A stretch of DNA of 64,000 nt from Hoplostethus atlanticus (Eukaryota > Chordata > Actinopteri > Trachichthyiformes > Trachichthyidae): assembly GCA_034670405.1 (NCBI GenBank), contig JAXDDX010000018.1, forward strand, positions 3,348,501 through 3,412,500, read 5' to 3'. The notes beneath the pieces were generated by a model that saw only the letters and a program-made list of their open reading frames with translations, was not told the origin of the DNA and made no database searches. Shown here piece by piece: positions 14,301 through 25,687 of this stretch (its first letter is position 1; every line of letters starts with the position of its first letter). The translations under genes were made by a program, and so were the position numbers.

Positions 14301-17300
14301 TCGTTCCAAAAAGAAAGCAGAGAATGAGTATATTAAGCACTATCTGTTAAGCACGATCTGTTTCTGTTGTTTTCGATGCTGTTAGAATAGGATGGGAGAG
14401 ACTTACAGACAGGAAGCATAAAACGTAAGTGTGTTTAGCCCTTTTTACACTCCATATTCTTTGACATAACCCATGGATAACTGTGGGCTGTCTCTTTCCT
14501 CGGTGCTAACAGGTATTTCACACATTCTCCATTATCCTGACTTTAACCCAGGGTTAGCTGGCCTTGCTGCAGAGCAGAGATAGCTATGACTTTTCAGAGC
14601 TAACTGCTGACAGCGTGAAACAGGGTTAGAGTTCAGAATAACAAGTCACACTTTTGCTGTGTAATCATACTCCTACTTGGACTTGTTTTATCACTGCATC
14701 ACTTCCACACTTGTTTGCAAAATTATTGCTGATGGTTCTAGTATATAAAGAGTTTAGAGATTAGTAGTTGAAATAACTGCCCAGCTTACCAACACTTTCA
14801 TTTTTCTACGTTTCCCCCTCAGATCTACTCTCCTTTCCCACTGTGGTCCATTGTTTATAATTCTCTTTGAGTTGTAGCATTGTGTGTTCCTATTCCGCCA
14901 TCAGACTTTTTAACTTTTTTTTTTAGTATTTAGTATTTTAATATTTCGTTTAGGCCTTTGTTTTTTGTATTTTGTATTTTGTACCTTGTTTTTTTATATT
15001 TTGTACATTCTTGTGATACTGTTATGCTGCTGCAACCCCAGTAAAGTAACGTTGGAAAGTAATGTTGGTCACGTGTTCCAGCAGACTAACCTTGGGCTAA
15101 CGGGACTAACCACAGTGTCAGTCCCTTAGCCCCGGGGTGTGAGCGAAAAGGGGCTAAACAATCCTGGGGCTACATGTTAGCCACATTTACAGATAACCTA
15201 CAAAGAGAAGCCTTATTAAAAAGTCATCAGTGTTGTCTTTGAGAGAAAAGCAAATTTATGTGGATAATTTCCTTTATTTATATATTATATAGTATAGTTC
15301 AGGCCTTTTAAAAACAATACAGGCATTTTTATATATGTGGGTCCTATGTCATTCTTACTTTGACAGTTTGTTTGAATTGAAAACATCAATACTTGTGTCA
15401 GACATAAAGGTACACAGTGAACCTATATTTGTGGCACATGTGTATAAGACTTCAAAAACCTCAGCATTTTATCATCTTTCAATCCCTGTGTTATGCAGTT
15501 TGCAAGTATTTCCCTCTCTTTTCTCTTCTTTCTCTTTTCTATAAGTATAATGGAAAAAGATGCCAAACAACTGTTTTAGCAATTAACTTCAATCAAGGTA
15601 AGAGTGAAACACAGTAGGACCCACATGTTATGGTTCTCTAAGGCCTAATTTGTACTGCTTTTTATCCTTTCAGCTAAACTCATGTAGATGTCTTTATAGG
15701 AGGAGAAGGAGAGTGAGAATGAAGAGGAGGGAGAGCAAGACAAGCCCTCAGACCCGTCAGCCATTTCTACCCCAGCCAGCACAAAAGCTGGTCCTACCAT
15801 TGCCAACAGTAAAGCCAATTCTGCCCCAGTCTTCAACACATCCCATCCTGTCCTTGCCACCAGCACACCCAGGTTAGTTCATAATCGTTAGCCAATTGTA
15901 TTCAGAGTGTCATGAATCTCATGCTAGTAATATTGACTTCAGGCTGTGCTCTGCTTCTTCTAGCCCGGACCAGAAACCAGTAGGCAAGATTATTAAATTT
16001 GGGACCAACATTGATCTCTCTGATCCTAAAAGGTGAGATCGTAGTGAATTGTTTGATACCGTTCATTTCTCCCCACACCGAGAGAGATCTTGTCGTTTCA
16101 TGTTGCACGTGTGTGTGTGTGTGTCTGCAAGGTGGAAGCCCCAGCTACAGGAGTTGATGAAACTGCCAGCTTTCATGCGTGTGGCATCCAGCAACAACAT
16201 GCTTAGTCACGTTGGCCACACCATCCTGGGCATGAACACTGTCCAGCTCTATATGAAGGTGCCAGGCAGCCGCACACCAGGTCAGTGGTTACTGTCATCA
16301 CCAGTAGACATTCAGTGGGTCCATTGTACCAGTGCCACTGCCATGAATTATACACTATAAAAGTCAAGGTCAAAGCCAAAAGTGGACACCCCTATAATTG
16401 GTGGAGGAGGGATAATGGTCTGGGGTTGTTTTTCAGGGTTTGGGCTTGGCCCCTTAGTTCCAGTGAAGGGTAATCTTAATGCTACAGGATACAAAGTCAT
16501 TTTAGCCAATTGGGCGCTTCTAACTTTGTGGCAACAGTTTCGGGAAGGCCCTTTGTTGTTCCAGCATGACATGTGCACAAAGCGAGGTCCATAAAGACAT
16601 GGTTAGATGAGTTTGGTGTGGAGGAACTCGATTGGCCTGCACAGAGCCCTGACCTCAACCCCATTGAACCTTTGGGAGGAAACAGAACGCCGATTCCGAG
16701 CCAGGCCTTCTCGTCCAACATCACTGCCTGACCTCACAAATGCTCTTTGGCTGAATGGGCACAAATTCCCACAGACACACTACAACAACTTGTGGAAAGC
16801 CTTCCCAGAAGAGTGGCGGCTGTCCAACTCCTTATTAATGCCCATGGTTTTAGAATGGGATGTCCAGCAAGCTCATATAGGTGTGATGGTCAGGTGTCCA
16901 TTGACCTTTGGCCATATAGTGTATCTATTGAGTCTTGTTTAAGACCACATTTCATTTTAGCAAGCCATCCCGTGGTGTATGTCTGTACAATATCCATAAT
17001 GTAGTCTGATTCTAGAAAGAAGTTCCGAAGCTTAAAATGAGGACATCTTGTGAGTGAGCCCATTTCTTTCTGAATTCAATAAATTCGCAGTGTGCATTTC
17101 TCATCAGGTCACCAAGAGAACAACAATTTCTGCTCAGTCAACATCAACATCGGGCCCGGTGACTGTGAGTGGTTTGCTGTCCATGAGCACTACTGGGAGG
17201 CCATCAACAACTTCTGTGAGAAGTGAGTGAGAAGGCTTTCAGTGTAATAAGTAGAAAATCACTCTCACAACAGCGATAACAATAAGCTGTGTGTGCATGC

Positions 17301-17859
17301 CAAAATCGCATTATTGCTGCAAATCGTTTTCCCTCAGGCATGGAGTGGACTACCTAACAGGGTCCTGGTGGCCAGTGCTGGAAGACCTGTACAGCTCCAA
17401 CATTCCTGTGTACCGCTTCATTCAGAGGCCAGGAGACCTGGTGTGGATTAATGCAGGGACAGTACACTGGGTCCAGGCAGTGGGCTGGTGCAACAACATC
17501 GCCTGGAATGTGGGACCACTCAACTGTAAGTTACTAACTGGGTCCAGCACAAGAAGAGAAAAACAGGAATGTAAAACTTGATCTACAGGTTTTGCTTTTG
17601 ATCTCAAATTACAAACAAAACCACAGAAAAAAGTTGCACGTCCTCTCAGCATTGCTGCCTACGTTAGGCCTCATGACTGTCTGTGTGGTCTGTGTGGTCT
17701 TTGTCCTCCCAGCCTACCAGTATCAATTAGCCCTTGAGCGCTTTGAGTGGAACGAAGTCAAGAAGGTCAAGTCAATCGTTCCCATGATCCACGTCTCCTG
17801 GAATGTGGCCCGCACCATCAAGATCTCCGACCAGGATACCTACAAGATGATAAAGTGAG

Positions 17860-17898
<39 letters not shown>

Positions 17899-18914
17899 GT
17901 GTGTGTGTGCGTGCATGGCATGCATCTTTCACAACCCACTCCTCCGTCTTTTTCAGACACTGCCTCCTGCAGTCCATTAAGCACATCCAGATTCTTAGAG
18001 ACCAGCTGGTGGCTGCAGGCAAGAAGATCTGTTACCAGAGTCGCGTGAAGGACGAGCCACCCTACTACTGCAACGAGTGTGACGTAAGTCCCCGTTCCTG
18101 GTGGCCTTACTGTCTGCATGTCAGCGTGTGCATTGGTACATCTAGTGTGGATACAAACAGGAAATAAACCTCAGTGTAAAAACGGTGTCTGTGCAGCTCG
18201 AGGTGTTCGACCTGCTGTTTGTGACCAGTGAGAACGGCAGCAAGAAGACGTATGTGGTGCACTGTGAGGACTGTGCCCATGCCAAGAACCCTTCGCTGGC
18301 AGGAGTGGTGGTGCTGGAACAGTATCGCATGGAGGAGCTGATGAGAACCTATGACAGCTTCACCTTGGTCAGTCTCACTCTCTAGTGTTGCATGGTGTTG
18401 CAAATTACTACAGTATCTTTGTGAGAAAAGGTCCTATACTACAGTATTTTTTTAGAATGATACCTTCACATCATATCTTCAATTTTCAATTTACATATCC
18501 AACATTACGATCATAATTTTTACCCTCACATCACACTGCAGCAAAATCATAAATAAGAATAAATAATCTCAAATAATCTGGAATAATCTGGGTTTGTTTG
18601 TGGCCCACAAGCAAATTATAGCATCTATAGAAAGGTTACAAATGCATGAATACTTCCAGAATAAGTTTTCTTTAAAATGGTGTTTTATTTGTATGTATGT
18701 AACATGCATGAGAAACATGGAAGTGCGTAAGACACATCAATATCTAGCTCCCTGGTTACCACAAGAGTTAGCGTAGCACTCACTTCACATTTTTCATAAA
18801 GCAGGGTCAACACACGCACACACACACGCACACACACATGCTATTACAAGCCGCCAGCTGAGATCTGTCTCTCTCTTTTTTTCCCCTCAGGCTCCATCAC
18901 CCTTTTCAAAGTGA
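5376..18914 (+). CDS. kdm6b: Lysine-specific demethylase 6B (JMJD3), 19 coding exons
   Basis: KDM6B is a nuclear Fe(II)/2-oxoglutarate dioxygenase that removes methyl groups from histone H3 Lys27. Coding exons: 5376-5494, 7652-7708, 8160-8376, 8478-8723, 8850-8990, 9131-9457, 9698-12420, 12531-12657, 13135-13240, 13923-14128, 15700-15872, 15964-16032, 16132-16280, 17108-17222, 17338-17525, 17713-17854, 17957-18083, 18197-18367, 18891-18914. All joins keep frame (5,427 nt, 1,808 residues; human about 1,640-1,680). The start is the first ATG after the acceptor at 5370. The N-terminal half is low complexity (His/Pro/Ser-rich), with a Lys/Glu-rich block at residues ~515-590. The block with [12 protein letters not shown] and the segment [19 protein letters not shown] match KDM6B. 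JmjC iron ligands: His1555 and Glu1557 in GHQE, His1635 in TVHWV. Zinc cysteines: 1740, 1743, 1767, 1770. Both spacings equal human. Fish often have two paralogues (a and b); which one this is was not resolved. The first exons are the least certain part. Confidence 0.96.
6080..7070 (-). mobile_element. Degenerate LINE reverse-transcriptase remnant in kdm6b intron
   Basis: Read on the minus strand, 6790-6690 gives a frame close to the typical fish non-LTR reverse transcriptase block, with TGSPQRF then [13 protein letters not shown] then SRS. Upstream and downstream pieces (around 7065-6900 and 6640-6370) keep fragments of the same kind of protein but with stops and frame breaks. It is therefore a dead antisense copy between coding exons 1 and 2 of kdm6b. 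The exact clade (Rex-type or other) and the ends are not resolved. Confidence 0.55.
7300..7480. repeat. Dispersed fish SINE-like fragment
   Basis: The block around AAGGCACTTTACCCCCAAC and the following 'AGACTGTGGTTGTACT' resembles the body of a common teleost dispersed repeat (tRNA-derived SINE or a non-autonomous DNA element). No complete tRNA-like head was found next to it. Identity rests on memory only. Confidence 0.4.
12822..13000. repeat. Dispersed repeat, copy 1 of 2 in this window
   Basis: This stretch begins GCACTAGACG and shares long blocks with 22664-22820: TTTTAGCTCTCATAT, the CCAGGATCT segment and the ATGCACCA-GAAGTCCA segment. It lies in the kdm6b intron between coding exons 8 and 9. 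Family not recognised. Confidence 0.75.
13300..13765. repeat. Possible dispersed element in kdm6b intron
   Basis: The intron between coding exons 9 and 10 holds a G-rich block with a long open frame on the minus strand and a C9 run near 13421. Its composition differs from the flanking AT-rich intron. It looks like an inserted repeat, but I cannot name a family. Confidence 0.3.
14244..14416. repeat. Long inverted repeat (palindromic MITE-like hairpin)
   Basis: The left arm 14244-14294 pairs with the right arm 14369-14416 over about 48 positions with a few mismatches: CTTCCTG with CAGGAAG, and AACAGCATC with GATGCTGTT. The loop is about 74 bases. It lies in the kdm6b intron between coding exons 10 and 11. 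The layout fits a foldback MITE. Confidence 0.7.
14436..15156. mobile_element. Non-autonomous DNA transposon candidate with terminal inverted repeats
   Basis: The left end (14436, TAGCCCTTTTTACACTCC) and right end (15136-15156, GGTGTGAGCG then AAAAGGGGCTA) are imperfect inverted copies. The interior carries several TTAGC/GCTAA motifs and no transposase frame. It sits directly beside the foldback repeat that ends at 14416. Confidence 0.5.
16351..16923 (+). mobile_element. Internally deleted Tc1-like transposon
   Basis: The element starts with TACACTATA and ends with GGCCATATAGTGTA, the inverted-repeat ends of a fish Tc1/mariner element, with TA at both borders. Inside is only the C-terminal part of the transposase: [10 protein letters not shown], then [13 protein letters not shown]-type sequence in another frame, then [15 protein letters not shown]. 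The frame is broken at least twice and the N-terminal DNA-binding half is gone, so it is inactive. It lies in the kdm6b intron between coding exons 13 and 14. Confidence 0.88.
17866..17912. repeat. (GT)n microsatellite in kdm6b intron
   Basis: GT dinucleotides starting just after the donor at 17854. The short intron (17855-17956) is largely made of this repeat, so its length probably varies between individuals. Confidence 0.9.
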
Positions 18915-19862
18915 GGACTCCTCCCTGTTGTCTATCAGTCTAATCAGCCATAACCAAAACTCCTTCTTAACGGCAGCACAAACGTTGTCTTCAAGGCAAT
19001 CTGTTACCGCAAACACTTTCCGAACAGCCAATCACGTTTACTCAGTATTGTTTACATTACACAATAAGGTATGGACACAATTCAACTAGAGCTCACTGTC
19101 TTCCCCATACCAGCTGCTGATTGGACCCGTGTTTTGAAATAGAATGACTAGACTGGTAACTACTCATGAAAAGCATTTCAGATGTGTATTTAAAAAAAAA
19201 AATGTGAGCGCTCCTAGCAACTGGGAATCAGGTCAAATGTTCAACGGACACTGCTGTGATTCAAAAGCGTCAAGTAGCTGGTTTTGTGTGTTAATTCAGG
19301 TACTTTTATGCAAATCCAGTAGAACTTTTTATACCAATCTAGTTATTCTATGTGTCCATGAATTTGCTGTGATTCTATGGTACCAGCAGGGGGATCGCTT
19401 CACAGGCGAAGTAGCTGATTGTCACAACGGCATTGTACTGGTTCCTGTTTTATTTGGTATTCAGGTAAACTCTAACATTTGTAATTCCTGTCTGTATACT
19501 CTTTGAGGTGCTATTCCAATCCTATTTATTCTGACTTAGATATTTCAAAAGTGTTACCAGCCTAGAAGTATACCACATTGGCCTTGTGAACTGTATTTAG
19601 AGGAGAGGAAATTAGAGGATCAAACACACAAAAAATAATGTTTTATGTAAGTATTAAAAACAGTGATTCAAGACGTTTTTCAGTTTCTCTAAAATACGGG
19701 TTTACTAGAGTAAAATGGTTTCATTCTTAGTTGGAAATCTAGTGTTTAGATGGTAAATTAGGTCTTTTGTTTGTTTTTGTTTTTTTATAAGTCCAGCTAA
19801 ATTGTCTTGGTGTGGTTGCTATAATACACCCAGAAGAGAGACCTATTATTATTTTACTTTTG

Positions 19863-19952
19863 GAATGGGAATAACTCCCCAGTTTTATACCGCTTTTGTT
19901 GCTCTGTCCTTGTTTGTAGATTACAGAGAAAGTAAAAAATTGTAAATTGTGA
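19863..19952 (+). repeat. Direct repeat in kdm6b 3' UTR, copy A
   Basis: Matches 20866-20954 with shared blocks AATGGGAAT, TTTTATACC, CTTTTGTTGCT and TTACAGAGAAA followed by AATTGTAAA. Small indels and substitutions separate the copies. Confidence 0.85.
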
Positions 19953-20865
19953 ATTAAATATATGGTATACACTGGTGTGCAGAGGGGGGTGAAGAGGGGA
20001 TGATCACCCCTGCCCCTTTTTGCTTGGGGTGGTCAAGTTCCCCTGTCAGACTGAACAAACATTTCCAAAGGGACAAACAATCATCTAAAGCAAAAGCCAA
20101 GAGGGGCAAGAAGCAAACAAATGACCAGACTGCAGGGCACTTTAATGCTTTCATTTTGCCCCAAAGGTCAATCCTAAACCTAATCCAATCCTAATCCTTT
20201 TTTTTTTTAATGTACGGACACACTCATGCTTTGTTTGGGTAGCCTAAAGCGACAAAGGTGATGGTCAGTATAGTATGTATGTGTATGTACTTTAGGTACA
20301 TACACATAGATTATGGCTTGGAGCTAAACTTTCATTTTATGGTTATTATTCTGCTTTCAATTCAATAACACTTTATTGCAGTGATTTTTCTTTACAATCG
20401 ATTGAATGGCAACAAACCTTATACAGCTTCAAAATAAACAAAAAAAAAGTTTTGATTGCCACATACTGTATTGTTTTCAATCCAATAATTTGGTTTTATA
20501 TGGTAGGTCTAATTTATATGATAAGATTAAAGTTTCAGGCTTTATGCTGTTTGATCATCATGATCCTTTTCTGACAAATCCCCAAAAATCAGTATTTATA
20601 AGCAGTTTTCAAAACATCTCTTCCTGGGGAAGTGTGAATACCAGTTTTCAGTTTTTTTCCCCTGCTCCTGTAAGTCTGTGCACACCACTTACTGTATATA
20701 TTTGTTTTCAGGTTTACTAGAAGACTAATATTGTTTAATTCTCAATCAAAAAATCTAGTTTGTATATGGTCAGTTTGGTTTTTGAAAGTCCACCTCAGTC
20801 ATCTTTTCTGTTGTTGCTTTGATACAGCTTAGAAATATCCTGTTTCACTCAACTTGTAATTATTG

Positions 20866-20954
20866 CAATGGGAATTTCTTCCCACTTTTATACCTCTTTT
20901 GTTGCTAGTCCCTGTTTTTGAATTACAGAGAAAATGAATAATTGTAAAATGTGA
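20866..20954 (+). repeat. Direct repeat in kdm6b 3' UTR, copy B
   Basis: Second copy of the 90-base unit at 19863-19952, about 1 kb downstream and in the same orientation. Confidence 0.85.
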
Positions 20955-21597
20955 CTTTATTTATACTGTATATGGTTGTTTTCTTAAATATATTTATTGC
21001 ATATCAATTGTACTTCACTTGATAAGGGGCTACAAGGTATTTTAAAAATGTACGATGGTCATAATATGTGGATAGGGGAAGTGCAATCAGGAGGAGGTTT
21101 AATTTTCATGGTGCTAGACCCCTCCTTGCCTCACCGCCCCTCATTAAACAGCGTATAAATGATGTATGAAAATAAGTGAATACAAACCGACTGGTTGGTG
21201 CTTAGAACCATTTCAGTACAGTTTACTGGTAACATAAATGGAATGATGTCTTTGTACTGTATCTAACAGAGAAACACAAAACCTTTTTGAACTTTTTTCC
21301 ATTGTATGAAATTCATAAAATTGTGAGGCATTAGTGGTTTTATGATGAACATTAGCAGTAGTTGTAATTCTTGACACTTTTGCAGAGACTTTTAGGGATG
21401 TGACTTTTAATGGCGTTGAGGTTTAGTTTGTTTTGTGTCTTATTATTTGAAGGATGTAATATTGCTCTTTTTCCTCTTGACTTATTTCTGCTGCACTTAT
21501 TGTTTCAAAAAGAACTCACATAGAAGAGAACCTGAGCCAGACCTGTCTTAAATCCCTCTGTGATTTTTCTGTGACATATTGTATTGTTGTTCAAGAA

Positions 21598-21603
21598 AAT
21601 AAA
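21598..21603 (+). terminator. kdm6b: Polyadenylation signal AATAAA for kdm6b
   Basis: A canonical AATAAA followed by a GT/T-rich stretch (TGTTTTGATAAATTC). It is placed sensibly after an AT-rich 3' UTR and before a change in base composition. Earlier sites may also be used. Confidence 0.6.
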
Positions 21604-21684
21604 ATGTTTTGATAAATTCTTTGAGAATGGGTATTGTATTTTGATTTCCTTATTTTTATATTGCTTGTTGTAACTGATTCTGAC

Positions 21685-22287
21685 CTATCTGCAAGTATCC
21701 CTGCATGCATGAGCTTCAAGGTCAGAAAGTCTGTTCAGTTCTCCTCTGAACATGTTCAGTAAGTTCATATGCACTATCATGATCACCTTTTTGCATGCCT
21801 GTGGTTTCTCTCTCAGGGCATTGAGATGCTCTGTTCTGTCACTGAGAAAAGTCATGTAACCACCTTTCATCCTCAAGCTCAGTGGCTGCTTTATCTTTGA
21901 TAGCCATGAAACTGGCCATTCCTCACGCATCTTGTAGAATCATTGCCGCACTTTTCCTTCTGGGTTTATTGTCCGGCACTAGTGAGGGTCTTATGGCCTT
22001 TCTATTGTTAGGCTGTGTTTGAAAGTGTATTGCAGGGGGAGAGGAAACTTGTGTCCGTTTGGCATGCAGTGTACACGTGGTGGCAACTTGTGTTTCCACT
22101 GACAGTAGACTGACAATTCATAGATTATTTTCCAATGACATCCTGCATCACATTCACACTGATAACCTACATTTAGACAATGAGCTGCAGTTGACTCATG
22201 GGTGGCAGTAGTTGTTGAGCGTGACTCATTCATTTTACCAGCCTGCTGGGAAATCCATTCATCAAATTCATCCACTCTAAAAAACAT
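21685..22287 (-). pseudogene. Possible hAT/BED-type transposase remnant
   Basis: Two minus-strand frames (21930-21685 and 22287-21991) read like diverged transposase-derived protein; the segment FLSDRTEHLNAL followed by AFR/FRGEL-like residues resembles the middle of hAT-type zinc-finger transposases. They are separated by stops. The likeness is weak and from memory. Confidence 0.25.
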
Positions 22288-22663
22288 TTCTCACCAAAAC
22301 ATAACTCTGTTTACTGATAGTAGAGACACAGGCCTACTGTAAATTCCCTGACTATTGGTCGAGCATTGAATTTCTGGGGTGGCACCTAAATTACTGGTTA
22401 TAGGGATAAACAAGATTTTCTCCTGGATGCTATTCTTGCCTGTTTTTTCTATCTCGGGACAAGGGGTTAGAGGACATGAGAATGCCAAAATTGTGGAAGC
22501 GGGGACACCTCATCTTGGACCATGTATACAGCACCGGATATCCTCGTTCCAAGGACAGGAAGACTGTTCTTCCTCTACCAACCCCCCCAGACATCAGCAT
22601 ACGCGCCGACATACAAACAATCCTCACCATGGCATTGGTAATGAAGAATTGACGCCTTTCCCA

Positions 22664-22820
22664 CGAAGCACTAGACGTCTTTTCAACGTCACCTCTGTGC
22701 TTTAGCTCTCATATCGTCCAGGATCTGGTTGGCCCAGTTATTGAATAAGCAGTAAATATGTTATTACACATTTTAACAATGAACAGCAGTGGATATTAGA
22801 AACATGCACCAAAGAAGTCC
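22664..22820. repeat. Dispersed repeat, copy 2 of 2 in this window
   Basis: Begins GCACTAGACG and runs in the same orientation as 12822-13000, with about 160 bases of recognisable similarity. Confidence 0.75.
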
Positions 22821-23841
22821 ATATGTACAAGATAATGCTTTAATTTTCTACTAAACTTTTAAACGGATAATCAAGAGAAGATTGCCCAGTGGGATGCTTA
22901 TATAAGAAGGAATTATAGATACTAGCATTCTTGCTTTCCCACCCGACAGCACATTAATTTACTCAGCAGTGGTGCCATGGGCTATTTACCACACTTTAGT
23001 CTTCTCACTCTCCCACAATTCAAATGCCCCCATTCTCTCCAGGGAGTACATATCTATCCTAAGAAGAAATAAATAAACAAGTTTCCTAGACAGGAATGAA
23101 AAAATGCGAACACATATCAAAATACCAATTTCACTCTTTGAACTGAGCCTCGCTGGTCTCTTATCAGTCCCACGATGGCCTCTTTTCCCCTATCAAATTA
23201 GTCACCGTTCCCCCATGCTCATTTCCTCATTTTCCGAAATGTGGAGCTCTGTTTTTCATCAAAAGGTCAAAGGGCCAATCCTCCGTCATTCCTGCTCCTA
23301 AAACAAATCTTCAGCAACTAGAGCTCGTATGACCTCGCCGCTGCCCTCTACCTTCTCATTTCAGAGCTCTGTGTTGTGTCTGGGAGTGTGGAGGAGCTAC
23401 AGTGTGCTGTCTCAACTGTGTACACTATTGTTCACACCCTCGCCATCTGTAGTACATGATGATGGATCCATTACCTAACAGTCAGTTTGAATACTTTACG
23501 CCCAAAACAGGTTTATCAGCAGTTTTTTTTCTCATTAAGTCTCAAACTCAATATGAAAACAATCTAAATTGTTTTGAATTTTGGAATCTATCCTATCAGT
23601 GTCTGAACGTGAAAGACAGAAAGTGGTCAGTGGTTGTGTTAAGTGTTGGGGTTTGGGCAGCATGCCCTGACTCCTCTAATCTATCCAAATAAACACACTC
23701 TCTCTCTTGCCTCCCCCTCCCTCCTCCTGCCTCCCCACCGGGCTTAGGGGCTATCACAGCAATCCTCCATCGCACCCCTGCCCAAATACTCTGTGCATTC
23801 ACATTAGCAGCACACTGCAACTACAGGAACTGAAGCTGATA

Positions 23842-23891
23842 CACACACACACACGCACACACACGCACACACACACACACACACACACACT
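23842..23891. repeat. (CA)n microsatellite
   Basis: CA dinucleotides with two CG-containing interruptions. Confidence 0.9.
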
Positions 23892-25687
23892 AGTAGCCAC
23901 TTACACACTCAATCATATCTCAGTCTGGAGTTAGAGCGAGGAAACAGAATGTCAGGAAAGGAAGAGCTAAAGCCAGTAGGAAAGCAGAGTTGGAAGTGTG
24001 CAGAGCTCTCGTCTGACCCATTCTAAGTGGCCTGAGGTGTGGACACTAACGGAGAAGTCTGGACTGACCACATCACGCATATATATGAACATTTCCCTCT
24101 GAAACCAGCCACAGCACCTGGAGAAAATCCTACATTTAATTTGGTAACAGCAACTTGAATACCAACCTCAAGATCTGGATTTTCCACACAGAGAAGACGT
24201 ACATCAAGAGGAAATTCTTGACATTCTCTTTGTCTCTGACTGCTGACCGTTCTTCAGGTCCTTCAGTCTCATCATTTCTAGCCACTGTTTCACTCTACAC
24301 AGGAAGAAACGGAGAGAGATTACCGGGTTACCCACACAGTGAGTAAACAAACTTCACAAATCAGCATTTTTTGAAGAAACCACAGTGAAAAAACACAGGG
24401 AAAAAATACATTTCACAGTATTCAGTATTCAAGCTCATAGGAATACAATCTCTCCCACATCTAGAAAGAGAGCTGAGGTGGCTCCATTGACAGTAAATGG
24501 GAACCAATAAAAAATAAGATAATAAAGCCCAAAAATAAAGTCCATAAAGTCAGTGGAGCAGCTCCAACTTTTGCATTATTTTTGTGTTCAACGTTTGTGT
24601 TTCACGTTCAGAAATAATGTTGAAATGTTGAAATTCTAAGTGTGAATTCTGCCTCAGGGTAGATTTTGTCTTTACATAACTACACAGTTTAGTAAGTTGA
24701 TAATGGAATGGGACTCTTGGGCTTTAGTCAATGGTAGTTTCCTTCAAATGTTGTGCGTGCTGATAGACAGCAGAAACAGGAAAGGTTGTAACCAATGTGT
24801 TCACCGGGTACTTGGCATGATAGTCGTCACTAAAACACTCAAGGACAGAATGAAATAGTGGAACATGCTGTTTTTATTCATCATTTTTGATATATGTGAT
24901 ATGGAAATGTTTAAGTCTGTAAAAAAAAAATGTCTGAACTGAATGAGAAACTACAAAATAACAACTTGAGATGAAGAAATTTGAATGACAGCTGAAATAT
25001 CCACTACTAACACCATGTAAACCTATGAGGTAACACCCAGAACAAAATGTGTTCAAAATCAATGTCAAAACATTGTGTTCGCACTCAAGATTGGTGGGCT
25101 TTTTTAGAGCTGGCTAGTTCGTGGCTCATTGTTCTGGGTTGTGGTTATCCTGGAGCTTAGAGGTGGGGTCAGGGGAGTCCATTTCCTCCCACTTAAACAC
25201 ACTACACACTAAGGGTTGTGTAGTTATCTGTGTTGATTTTCCACGCCTTTCACCACATTATTTAAGGAGACCATTAATGGATCAACATTCTTGAGCTTTT
25301 CAGGAAGTGGAGGCCATGCATGGACACATTGCACTATTTTAATGCAACAGATGTTCCTATCTTATTTAAACAAAAAAACATGAGAAGTAGCATATACTTA
25401 AAATACTTGGCTCTCCATAATAAAAGCACATCATTTTCAACTTCAGCTTTTACCTAAAATCGCTTTCACAAAAGTTCCAGCTGTATGGTCAACAACACTT
25501 TTTGGCTCCTTGACTGAGTAGGTCCAGTATTATTGGGCCCATTGGTAAATATGGTGATAATGATTTTATTATCATTTTAAAGATTGTGGTTTATTATACA
25601 ATTGCAGAAGATAATTTGTGACTGAAGTGAAATTATTGGGATTAAAAAACTCTTTTTTGCTCTCCTGCAGTAGAAGACACAAGGAAG

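Larger units (their letters stand above)
16132..18083 (+). other. kdm6b: JmjC catalytic region of kdm6b and first half of the zinc domain
   Basis: Exons 13-17 encode the catalytic jelly-roll. The first metal ligand codon (CAC, 17110-17112) is the first whole codon after a splice junction that splits the preceding glycine; the glutamate is at 17116-17118 and the distal histidine at 17465-17467. The glycine/tryptophan-rich core ([28 protein letters not shown]) is intact, so the enzyme is predicted to be active. The last exon of this block ends with the first Cys pair of the GATA-like zinc domain (CNEC). The second pair (HCEDC) follows in exon 18. Confidence 0.95.
18915..21603 (+). other. kdm6b: kdm6b 3' untranslated region
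   Basis: From the TGA at 18912-18914 the sequence turns AT-rich and non-coding up to an AATAAA. No splice signals or conserved frame are needed to explain it, which suggests one long terminal exon. It holds a direct duplication (19863-19952 and 20866-20954). The UTR end is inferred from the poly(A) signal only. Confidence 0.65.
21604..25669. other. Intergenic region between kdm6b and tmem88
   Basis: No supported coding exon. It holds a possible hAT-like remnant on the minus strand (21685-22287), copy 2 of a dispersed repeat (22664-22820) and a CA microsatellite (23842-23891). tmem88 has an acceptor at 25669-25670 just before its start codon, so its untranslated first exon and promoter should lie here. 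The donor-like CAG|TGAGT/GTGAGT near 24339 is one possible exon end, but it is not proven. Confidence 0.55.

Noticed and set aside
19144-19506. 120-residue open frame in the kdm6b 3' UTR
   Set aside because: Low-complexity AT-rich translation downstream of the true stop, with no recognisable domain and no splice need.
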